Both the position numbers and the translations under genes were made by a program. A stretch of DNA of 20,207 nt, taken from IMG/VR virus record IMGVR_UViG_3300001851_000150, positions 1 through 20,207 of that record; one strand, given 5' to 3'. Below, in pieces: positions 5,512 through 10,912 of this stretch. Every line of letters starts with the position of its first letter. Within the stretch, counting starts at the first letter, position 1. This stretch comes from a virus. Below the pieces are notes generated by a model. That model saw nothing but the letters and a program-made list of their open reading frames with translations. It was not told the origin of the DNA and searched no databases.

Positions 5512-6317
5512 GCGAGAGCACTGAAATTGTCGTGGCGGATGGGGACCGCACGTTTTCGCCGTCGACATACAACAAAATGAGGAAGGCCATTGCTGACTGT
5601 GTATCTATAGACGACTGCATGAAGGCGCAGAGCGTCGCGGCGGCAATGGCAACTTACTATCAGCAGGTGAATGACCGAGAGGCCGTACGTCAGTTAGAGG
5701 AAATCAGGCTGCGCGCTTGGAGGCGAATGGCCGAAATCGTGTCTAGAGTCGATGTGTCTAAATGTTCGACACAGAAGGCCATGGCTCAAAAGGTCAGGGA
5801 TGAGCTAGGAGTCGATGCCACATCGATGTTGTCGGATAGCCGCATTATACAGTTGATCAAGCTAGCCGGTGTCCCCGAGCGCAATTTTGAAAAAGAACTA
5901 GCGGCTAGCGGCGCCTCGATTGACGCTATTATCCGAAAGGCGCACCCGAACGCGATACGGGAACGCCAGGAGGCTCAGGACCGGCAACGACAATGGGAGC
6001 AGCAAGCCGAGGAACGCAGCCGAAAGTCTGCGGAGGCTGCAAAAAATGAGGCTGACAAGGAGCAAGTCGAGACGGCCAAGAAGGCCGCCGCCATCCTTGC
6101 AATGGTCAAAGAGAACGCCATCATTGAAGCGCCTGAAGTCGGTTTGACGCTTTCGCCGAAGGTCCGCGACGGGCTCGTCAGCTTTTCTGTCATGATGGAC
6201 AAAAAGATGCATGAGCAACTGCGTGACGCTGCGCACGAGCGGCACACGACAATGTGGGCAATTCTTCGGGAGGCCGCAAACTACTGGTTTGTCGTGAACG
6301 GTTACGAGAAGGTCTGA
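5508..6317 (+). CDS. Coiled-coil protein with possible C-terminal RHH-like segment, 269 aa
   Basis: Starts MSESTEIVVADGDRTFSPST after GAGGAAGG. Three parts are visible. Residues 20-85 are helical, with the run AAAMATYYQQVNDREAVRQL and IRLRAWRRMAEI, a pattern I associate with uncharacterised phage proteins found near ParB-like genes. Residues 145-200 are a long charged coiled coil rich in Gln, Glu, Arg and Ala. The end (215-265) has LTLSPKVRDGL and MDKKMHEQLRDAAHERHTTM followed by a helix, which resembles a ribbon-helix-helix/CopG layout. A DNA-binding regulatory or partition-associated role is possible but not shown. The first 400 bases have more A+T and rarer codons (cta, ata, tct) than flanking phage genes, consistent with separate acquisition. 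Confidence 0.6.
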   Translation: MSESTEIVVADGDRTFSPSTYNKMRKAIADCVSIDDCMKAQSVAAAMATYYQQVNDREAVRQLEEIRLRAWRRMAEIVSRVDVSKCSTQKAMAQKVRDELGVDATSMLSDSRIIQLIKLAGVPERNFEKELAASGASIDAIIRKAHPNAIRERQEAQDRQRQWEQQAEERSRKSAEAAKNEADKEQVETAKKAAAILAMVKENAIIEAPEVGLTLSPKVRDGLVSFSVMMDKKMHEQLRDAAHERHTTMWAILREAANYWFVVNGYEKV

Positions 6318-6319
6318 GC

Positions 6320-6510
6320 ATGAGCCAGCACGCAAAGAACGTGATCGAATTCGTCCCCCTCGCATACCGGATGAAAGAAGCCGTGAAGGTGTCAGGAATC
6401 AGCAAGGCGAAGCTGTACCAAGAGATCGCCGATGGCAAACTGAGATCAGTGAAAAAGGCGGTCGCCGGCTCATTTTACACGATGATCTTGTAGCTTATCT
6501 GAAGTCATGA
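6320..6510 (+). pseudogene. Frameshifted excisionase-like HTH gene
   Basis: ATG 6320 opens MSQHAKNVIEFVPLAYRM, then GISKAKLYQEIADGKLRSVK, a close relative of the leftward gene at 7034-7219. After the Lys-Lys-Ala codons (6452-6460) the frame drifts into AGSFYTMIL and stops at 6491-6493. Shifting by one base at about 6458-6460 restores GRRLILHDDLVAYLKS and a stop at 6508-6510, matching GRRLILRTDLEAYLRAA of the sister gene. One base, most likely a G in the gcgg run, has been lost. A preceding run of five A could allow slippage, but the ideal slippery heptamer is absent, so loss of function (or a sequencing error) is more likely. Confidence 0.85.
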
Positions 6511-6647
6511 CTCGGGAGCAAGTTGGCAAGGTAGTGCTCTCCGGTTCGCAAAACCTCTCGCCGTGCACCGAATCGCGAACCAAGCGCGCACAGCACCCAG
6601 AACATGGCCTATCTGCACCGGAAAAAACCTCATGAATCCAGCAAGCC

Positions 6648-6664
6648 ATACCTTGACATGGTAG
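6648..6664 (+). other. tRNA-Val(GAC) anticodon-arm-like sequence, possible attP core; also a TTGACA element
   Basis: Bases 6650-6662 (accttgacatggt) match 13 of 13 bases of the anticodon arm of canonical bacterial tRNA-Val(GAC) as I recall it from E. coli. They share CTTGACATG with the complete tRNA-Val at 6728-6803. No D-arm or T-arm surrounds it, so it is not a tRNA. Tyrosine integrases often use the anticodon loop as crossover, so this is a candidate attP core. Equally, TTGACA (6653-6658) could be the -35 box of the tRNA promoter, although the -10 (gcggat, 6676-6681) is poor. The rest of the gap 6511-6727 shows no gene. Confidence 0.4.
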
Positions 6665-6727
6665 TGGCCGGGCGCGCGGATTCAGGAGGTTAGGTGGGGT
6701 CACGAGGTTTTCGTAACCTGACAGGAT

Positions 6728-6803
6728 GGGGACGTAGCTCAGTGGTAGAGCACTCGCTTGACATGCGAGGGGTTCGCAGGTTCAATCCCTGCCGTCCCCA
6801 CCA
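6728..6803 (+). tRNA. tRNA-Val (anticodon GAC), CCA encoded
   Basis: Complete cloverleaf of 76 nt: acceptor 6728-6734 (ggggacg) pairs with 6793-6799 (cgtcccc); D stem 6737-6740 with 6748-6751; anticodon stem 6753-6757 (ctcgc) with 6765-6769, loop ttgacat with anticodon GAC at 6760-6762; T stem 6776-6780 (gcagg) with 6788-6792, T loop ttcaatc. The discriminator A is followed by encoded CCA (6801-6803). It lies among phage genes, so it is either phage-borne or the host attachment gene retained at a junction. Confidence 0.95.
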
Positions 6804-6900
6804 TCATTGCGTGTCTTCCCAAGGTCGACCGCGCAAGGTCGTCAGGTAGCGACGATGCGAAGTATTGCGGGTGGTGGAGAGTTTGCTGGATTTTGCATGT

Positions 6901-6917
6901 GGGTCTTTCAGAGACCC
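6901..6917. terminator. Hairpin between convergent tRNA and leftward gene
   Basis: gggtct (6901-6906) pairs perfectly with agaccc (6912-6917) over a 5-base loop. It lies between the rightward tRNA and the leftward HTH gene, where a shared terminator would be expected. No T-run follows on either strand, so termination is an inference. The rest of 6804-7033 shows no convincing gene. Confidence 0.35.
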
Positions 6918-7033
6918 GCCAGCCGGTTGAAAGCATCCGGCGATTACGCTACATCGAAGCGGTCGGTGATTTGGCGATTGCTGACGTGAGTTTCTGCGGC
7001 TCCCGGCTGGTCACCGGCGGGCCGCAACTCGTT

Positions 7034-7219
7034 TCAGGCGGCGCGAAGATAGGCTTCGAGGTCCGTCCGCAGGATCAGCCTGCGGCCAGCTTTCTTGATC
7101 GCCTTGAGGCGACCTGCTGCGATCTCTTCATAGAGCTTCGCCTTGCTGATCCCGGCTGCCTTCGAAGCGTCGGGCATACGGTAGGCGATCGGTGCGGGTT
7201 CCACGGCTTGCGTGTCCAT
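7034..7219 (-). CDS. Excisionase-like HTH_17 DNA-binding protein, 61 aa
   Basis: Leftward gene with a strong ribosome site (GGAGG, 4 bases before ATG 7219). The product reads MDTQAVEPAPIAYRMPDASK, then AAGISKAKLYEEIAAGRLKA and IKKAGRRLILRTDLEAYLRAA. This is a complete small winged-helix domain: helix-turn-helix at about 17-38, wing at GRRLIL (45-50), closing helix DLEAYL. It matches excisionase/AlpA-like factors that control integrase direction or transcription. A frameshifted sister lies in the opposite orientation at 6320-6510. Phased 14-bp direct repeats at 7305-7339 lie upstream and are natural candidates for its binding sites. Confidence 0.85.
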   Translation of the reverse strand: MDTQAVEPAPIAYRMPDASKAAGISKAKLYEEIAAGRLKAIKKAGRRLILRTDLEAYLRAA

Positions 7220-7304
7220 CGTGCCTCCAGTGATTTGGTGGCGAGCGCTGCAAATCAGCGTCGACGGACAACGTTGTGCGCTGGCGGATGACTGTCGGCA
7301 TCCG

Positions 7305-7339
7305 CCAAGATCGGTCAGTCACACACCAAGATCGGTCAG
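7305..7339. repeat. Two 14-bp direct repeats, 21-bp period
   Basis: ccaagatcggtcag occurs at 7305-7318 and 7326-7339 with a 7-bp spacer. The 21-bp period is two helical turns, so bound proteins would sit on the same DNA face. A partial third match (atcggtc) starts at 7386. The repeats lie about 85 bp upstream of the leftward HTH gene, in a 295-bp stretch (7220-7514) where I see no convincing gene. Likely protein-binding sites. Confidence 0.75.
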
Positions 7340-7514
7340 CCCGATGCCTTGCCGATGCCGGCACGTCGAAAAGTGCTCTGGCTGGCATCGGTCGAATGCT
7401 CGCGCTTGAGAACCTCAAGAATTCGTGCCCTATGATTGCTTCGGCGGGTATCGCAAATACCACTGACGCTCATTCTCGCGGACCCACTCTGCGAGGGCTC
7501 GATCCCTGTACCGC

Positions 7515-7733
7515 TCACTTCTCCGTCTCGACGATGAGCGCCGCCAACTCTCTGGGGTCAAACCCCCAGTTGCTATCGTCGTCGTGAAGCGTCATCGCGC
7601 TTTCGTCCAGGGTCATCTTCACGCCGGCTGCGCGGTCGCTTGTCATGAACGTGATGATGAGTCCGGATAGCCGCTCGATGCGATCCAGCTTTAGAGAACA
7701 ACCGCATCGCGGGCGTCGGCAGTCATCGTCCAT
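7515..7733 (-). CDS. Hypothetical protein, 72 aa, downstream of the RHH gene
   Basis: Leftward ATG 7733 is preceded by GAGGAG with an 8-base spacing. The product begins MDDDCRRPRCGCSLKLDRIE with three cysteines in the first 12 residues (5, 10, 12), then a helix RIERLSGLIITFM, a strand-like GVKMTLDESAMTLHDD and a final helix FDPRELAALIVETEK. It begins 38 bases after the stop of the RHH gene and is probably co-transcribed. The pairing recalls toxin-antitoxin or repressor-partner operons, but I see no known toxin motif. Function unknown. Confidence 0.6.
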   Translation of the reverse strand: MDDDCRRPRCGCSLKLDRIERLSGLIITFMTSDRAAGVKMTLDESAMTLHDDDSNWGFDPRELAALIVETEK

Positions 7734-7771
7734 GGCCCGGACTCCTCATTCACTCGTTGCAATTAGTATCT

Positions 7772-7942
7772 CTAGCCACGGCGCTTCTCCTTTGACTCCC
7801 GACCGTCAAGCCAATCTCGCAGAGCGGATTCGATGATTGCCGTTTTAGACGGCGCCGGGTCTTGGCGCGCTCGCCATTCGTCGAGTCGCCGAAGGATCGC
7901 GGGGTCAAGCGCGTAGCTGACCATCTTCTTGTGTCGCGTCAT
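7772..7942 (-). CDS. Ribbon-helix-helix (CopG/Arc-type) transcription regulator, 56 aa
   Basis: Reads MTRHKKMVSYALDPAILRRL then DEWRARQDPAPSKTAIIESA and LRDWLDG plus a basic tail. The RHH pattern is clear: beta strand KMVSYAL (6-12), helix PAILRRLDEWRA, turn with PSKTAII, helix ESALRDWL. RHH proteins dimerise and insert the beta ribbon in the major groove of short inverted or direct repeats. In-frame ATGs exist at 7960, 7948 and 7942. A TATAAT at 7964-7959 overlaps ATG 7960, so translation should start at 7948 or 7942, both without a ribosome site and within about 10 bases of the expected transcript start. That suggests a leaderless mRNA, as for lambda cI from PRM. Confidence 0.8.
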   Translation of the reverse strand: MTRHKKMVSYALDPAILRRLDEWRARQDPAPSKTAIIESALRDWLDGRESKEKRRG

Positions 7943-7958
7943 GTCCATGTGGTGGCAC

Positions 7959-7987
7959 ATTATAGACTTTTACACAAATGTCAACAA
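7959..7987 (-). promoter_or_regulatory. Promoter for the RHH gene
   Basis: On the minus strand: TTGTTG (7987-7982), a 17-base spacer, then a perfect TATAAT (7964-7959). An overlapping TTGACA (7984-7979) would give a 14-base spacer. Expected transcription start is about 7951-7953, directly before the RHH start codons. Confidence 0.65.
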
Positions 7988-8009
7988 GACTCTTGACGCG
8001 ACCGTCAAG
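7980..8009. promoter_or_regulatory. Operator-like array of GTCAA/TTGAC half-sites
   Basis: GTCAA at 7980-7984, TTGAC at 7993-7997 and GTCAA at 8004-8008. The last two form an 18-bp palindrome (7992-8009) with 7-bp arms cttgacg/cgtcaag around cgac. The array overlaps the -35 of the leftward RHH promoter and the possible rightward -35, as expected for an autoregulated divergent switch. Confidence 0.65.
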
Positions 8010-8021
8010 CGGCGATATTTG
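7993..8021 (+). promoter_or_regulatory. Possible rightward promoter
   Basis: TTGACG (7993-7998), 17-base spacer, TATTTG (8016-8021). Good -35, weak -10. It would drive the gene at 8106 and is overlapped by the palindrome at 7992-8009. Confidence 0.35.
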
Positions 8022-8105
8022 CGTTTTCATCGCAGCAGACGAGCAACGCGGCCAGTATTTTGGCTGCATCGATTGGCCCCGCTGATTTGTAGAGGAAGCC
8101 CCTAG

Positions 8106-8327
8106 ATGGAACGCCGAGCATTGGATGGATATTGGTTCGTATGGCATGACGGTATGGACTGGCCGGACAAACTCTACAACAAAGACATGGCGAAGGATCG
8201 GGCGCGTAGGCTGGCATCCGAAACGCTCGGCCGGACCGTGCATGTTTGCCAGCTGCAATCAGTAGGGACGCTGATGATGCCGCACAACCCTAGCGCATCG
8301 GGAGTGATGCGCGAAGACGCGGAGTGA
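8106..8327 (+). CDS. Hypothetical protein, 73 aa
   Basis: ATG 8106 with GAGGAAG about 8 bases upstream. Begins MERRALDGYWFVWHDGMDWP, a Trp/Tyr-rich strand segment, then a basic helix DMAKDRARRLASETL, a strand TVHVCQLQS, and a disordered tail. It could be a small single-domain protein that binds nucleic acid or another protein, but no family is recognised. First rightward gene after the divergent control region. Confidence 0.6.
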   Translation: MERRALDGYWFVWHDGMDWPDKLYNKDMAKDRARRLASETLGRTVHVCQLQSVGTLMMPHNPSASGVMREDAE

Positions 8328-8333
8328 GCCCAG

Positions 8334-8465
8334 ATGTCCGACAGCATGTCTACTGACACACCGTTCGCTTGGTTTTGGTATGACCAGAGCAACGAGCGTT
8401 ACGAATTTTCGCTGCGCCGCGAGGACGCTCCGTCGCACGCATTTCCCGTCTACCGCAAACCTTGA
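8334..8465 (+). CDS. Hypothetical protein, 43 aa
   Basis: ATG 8334 to TGA 8463-8465, reading MSDSMSTDTPFAWFWYDQSN, then ERYEFSLRREDAPSHAFPVY and RKP. The FAWFWYD and YEFSLRRED pattern suggests a short beta hairpin with exposed aromatics. It fills the space between two better supported genes with 6 bases before and 13 after, so it is likely real. Function unknown. Confidence 0.5.
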   Translation: MSDSMSTDTPFAWFWYDQSNERYEFSLRREDAPSHAFPVYRKP

Positions 8466-8478
8466 GAACGAGGCCGCT

Positions 8479-8934
8479 ATGGCGCGAAAATACGAGATCG
8501 ACGCAACGACCGATATCGCCGCTCACATGAGCCAAGTTGCCGACATCGCCCCGATGAGCAAAAACTTCGACATCGTGGACAAGCTCAAGGGCTGGGGCGG
8601 TCGGATCACGGTTCAGCAAGACTTGTTGCAGGATGCGACGGACGAAATCGAATGGCTTCGCACCCACATCCGGGCGCTTATCGAGAACGACCCGAACGAC
8701 GACGCGGCGGATGCCGTCACCGTGCTTGACATTTGGCGCAAGCAGGCACTTGAGCACTTCGGCGAATGGCCCACTCCTGGCGTCGCCGACAACCCCTTCT
8801 TGCGCAACAGGATAGATGAGGCCGTTGCAGCCGAGCGCGAGGCGTGCGCCGTGATTTCCAATCAGGCGGCCGAAAAAATCGGCGAACCAGCAGTCGGGCG
8901 GCTTATTGCGGATGCCATATTGAAGAGGGGATAG
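8479..8934 (+). CDS. Hypothetical helical protein, 151 aa
   Basis: ATG 8479 (MARKYEIDATTDIAAHMSQV) is preferred over the in-frame ATG 8380 because AACGAGG precedes it and the earlier start would overlap the 43-aa gene. The middle, ITVQQDLLQDATDEIEWLRT, then HIRALIENDP, and the end EAVAAEREACAVISNQAAEK are helical and acidic. The last segment resembles the helical 'AEREACA' pattern found in many small phage proteins of unknown role. No catalytic motif. Confidence 0.65.
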   Translation: MARKYEIDATTDIAAHMSQVADIAPMSKNFDIVDKLKGWGGRITVQQDLLQDATDEIEWLRTHIRALIENDPNDDAADAVTVLDIWRKQALEHFGEWPTPGVADNPFLRNRIDEAVAAEREACAVISNQAAEKIGEPAVGRLIADAILKRG

Positions 8935-8964
8935 GTCAGTCTTGTTACTCAAAAGACTCACGCA

Positions 8965-8982
8965 ACCACTAACGCTAGTGGT
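8965..8982. promoter_or_regulatory. Perfect 7-bp-arm hairpin/palindrome
   Basis: accacta (8965-8971) pairs with tagtggt (8976-8982) over acgc. It lies in a 207-base gap (8935-9141) with no convincing gene, directly before a possible promoter. It could be an operator or the terminator of the upstream group; no T-run follows. Confidence 0.5.
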
Positions 8983-8986
8983 CGTA

Positions 8987-9016
8987 TTGACGACACCCAC
9001 CAAATCACCGTATTGC
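8987..9016 (+). promoter_or_regulatory. Possible promoter ahead of the late operon
   Basis: TTGACG (8987-8992) followed after 18 bases by TATTGC (9011-9016). Moderate match only. Its position, after a hairpin and before the run of genes leading to the terminase, is right for a late promoter. Confidence 0.3.
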
Positions 9017-9141
9017 CACATTCGGACGAGCGTCCCGCCTGATTGCGCTGCTGTTTGCGAAGACTGTATGTCAGGACGTTGAGGACGCCCCTGCCCCGAC
9101 CATCCATCGGGAGCCAATTCTAAAGCTATGCCAAAACGCTG

Positions 9142-9342
9142 ATGTTCCGCGACGCCGAGCGCCAAGTCGCGCTCGAATCCGACGACCCGACACCATCCAT
9201 GCAACGTCTCGCCCTCAAGTGCGCAAAGCAGCTGAGGGCCGAACGCATTCAATGTGCGAAGTCAGAATATTACCGCGGATGGCACGCCCGCTATCGCGGC
9301 GCCCTCGACAACTCACCACTCCATGGACCGCATCGGAGGTAG
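9142..9342 (+). CDS. Hypothetical protein, 66 aa
   Basis: ATG 9142 reads MFRDAERQVALESDDPTPSM, then a basic helical segment QRLALKCAKQLRAERIQCAK and SEYYRGWHARYRG. A four-codon frame from ATG 9128 (MPKR) ends in a TGATG overlap with this start, so coupling is possible. Stops at 9340-9342, just before the next gene's start. The family is not recognised; helical and basic, it may bind nucleic acid, but this is a guess. Confidence 0.45.
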   Translation: MFRDAERQVALESDDPTPSMQRLALKCAKQLRAERIQCAKSEYYRGWHARYRGALDNSPLHGPHRR

Positions 9343-9343
9343 C

Positions 9344-10459
9344 ATGACCCCGCAGCCGAAGCGTGAAATCGCCATCGCCGGATGGGTGCGTAAGCGTCTT
9401 TCCGGATACACGCCAATGGGCAAGTTCTGGATCGTCGTCGGCGTGACTTGCATGGTTGTCGATATGGCCATCGGGTTTCTTGCCGGCAGTGCCCAGGCAA
9501 CGTTCTGGCACGGTGTTGGATACGCGACATTGGCAATCGGCTTCGCCTGCCTCCCCGAAGCCGCATACGACGAATTCGAGCAAGGGCGCTGGGTTTCCGC
9601 CGTCGTCGTCGGCCTCCTGTGCATCCCGATCGGTGTCAAAGCCTACGAACAGCAGTTGACCTACTCCGCCGGCATGCGCACGGGCGAGGTGCAGATGACC
9701 CGCGTTCAGAACGCCAAGTATGACGGCGCTCAGGACGGCGTGAAGGAGGCGAAGACCAACCTCGTCATGTGGCAGAAGCAGCTTGCCGACCTGCAATCGC
9801 AGGCCCCGTGGGCAGCGACCGTCAAAGCGGAAGCGCTGCGGGATGAGCGCGCCACGCTCGACAAGCGCATCGCCGACGAGATCGCAGGGAAGCGCGGCCG
9901 AGCCTCAGGCTGCAAGGCCGAGTGCGAGAAGCTGCAGAACGAACGCAAGATCGTAAACGATCGCATCGCCGCTGCGGAGCAGATGGCGGACCTCAAGCAG
10001 CGCATCGACGCGACTGAGCGCGTGATCGCTGCCGCTCGCGAGAAGGCCGACAAGACCGAGCACAAATCGTCGCTCAACCTTTCGGTTGCCGAGACGACGG
10101 CTCAAATCGCCAAGCTGATGTGGGGCGCCAAGCCCGAGGATGCCGTTGCTGCGGACGATATCGCTCTGCGATACGCGACGCTCGGCAGCGCCGGCCTAGG
10201 GTCGCTCGCCCTCCTGATCATGGCGCCTGTTGGGATATTCCTCGGCAATCGCCGTCGAGTGGAAGCCTCCCTCCCCCCCATCGATCCCCGTCCCATGCCG
10301 GCACCCATGCCCCCGAGCGTCCCGCCGAATTCGGCTCTGATGCCCGTGGTCCACCACACGAAGGAATATGTTGTCGACCCTCGACTTGAGAAGTGGCTGC
10401 AGACCCCGGAATACCGCAACCTCTTCCCGGAAGCCCGTAGCCTCAATGGTGCAGCCTAA
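9344..10459 (+). CDS. Polytopic membrane protein with long coiled-coil hairpin, 371 aa
   Basis: ATG 9344 follows a strong GGAGGT. Hydrophobic segments lie at about 28-48, 52-70, 83-98 and 278-301. Between them (about 120-265) is a long charged coiled coil rich in Lys, Glu, Ala and Arg, interrupted at its midpoint by GKRGRASGCKAECEK with Cys190 and Cys194, the expected turn of an antiparallel hairpin. After the last membrane segment comes a basic NRRR, a Pro-rich linker (310-335) and a conserved-looking tail, PRLEKWLQTPEYRNLFPEAR. It sits directly before the terminase genes. Membrane anchoring of a coiled-coil hairpin suggests a role at the envelope, such as exclusion or lysis, but no known family is recognised. 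Confidence 0.75.
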   Translation: MTPQPKREIAIAGWVRKRLSGYTPMGKFWIVVGVTCMVVDMAIGFLAGSAQATFWHGVGYATLAIGFACLPEAAYDEFEQGRWVSAVVVGLLCIPIGVKAYEQQLTYSAGMRTGEVQMTRVQNAKYDGAQDGVKEAKTNLVMWQKQLADLQSQAPWAATVKAEALRDERATLDKRIADEIAGKRGRASGCKAECEKLQNERKIVNDRIAAAEQMADLKQRIDATERVIAAAREKADKTEHKSSLNLSVAETTAQIAKLMWGAKPEDAVAADDIALRYATLGSAGLGSLALLIMAPVGIFLGNRRRVEASLPPIDPRPMPAPMPPSVPPNSALMPVVHHTKEYVVDPRLEKWLQTPEYRNLFPEARSLNGAA

Positions 10460-10468
10460 AGGTCTCAC

Positions 10469-10912
10469 GTGAAGCAAGGGGTAGAATACTCACTAGAGGT
10501 CGCCGAAGAGGTCTGCAAGCGGGTGGCTACTGGTCGCTCGCTCAACTCCGTGTGTGATGACCCTGATATGCCGAGCAAAAACAGCTTCTGGCGATGGGTC
10601 AATGAATACACTTGGCTGCGTGACCGATACGCGCGTGCGCGCGAAGAACGCGCCGAGTTTTTGGCCGAAGAGATCATCGACATTTCGGACACGGAAACGG
10701 ACGCGGCCAAGGCTCGGAACCGGATCGACGCCCGCAAATGGGCCGCTTCGAAGCTCGACCCCAAGCGCTACGGTGACAAGCTCACCCTCGACGGCGATCT
10801 CAACGTGAAGATGCCCGATGACCAGCTTGAATCTCGCATCGCTTTCCTCCTCGGAAAAGCGGGAGTTGCTGTCCCTGCTGGAGGAAAAGGATCGCCGGAA
10901 GAGGCGGCGTAA
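10469..10912 (+). CDS. Terminase small subunit
   Basis: Recognises the phage packaging site and loads the large subunit. Starts at GTG 10469 with AAAGG upstream. Residues 5-50 form an HTH-like DNA-binding domain (SLEVAEEVCKRVATGRSLNS, then SKNSFWRWVNEYTWLRDRYA). The typical central motif of this terminase family follows: REERAEFLAEEIIDISD, then ARNRIDARKWAASKLDPKRY and GDKLTL. Length (147 aa) is normal. The last 95 bases overlap the start of the large-subunit gene. Confidence 0.9.
   Translation: MKQGVEYSLEVAEEVCKRVATGRSLNSVCDDPDMPSKNSFWRWVNEYTWLRDRYARAREERAEFLAEEIIDISDTETDAAKARNRIDARKWAASKLDPKRYGDKLTLDGDLNVKMPDDQLESRIAFLLGKAGVAVPAGGKGSPEEAA

Noticed and set aside
6739-6936. Minus-strand frame containing VGTAGIEPANPS
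   Set aside because: This peptide is a well-known artefact of translating the complement of a tRNA gene.
7485-7515. T-arm-like sequence (gggctcgatccctg) that could be a tRNA fragment or attR
   Set aside because: The stem and loop sizes do not fit a tRNA T-arm, no acceptor or anticodon arm can be built, and similarity to the tRNA-Val T-arm is about 10 bases only.
8350-9252. 300-codon open frame on the minus strand that also spans the 8935-9141 gap
   Set aside because: Mostly the shadow of the 8479 gene; no ribosome site or family pattern found. It is the only candidate gene over the gap, so it is recorded here.
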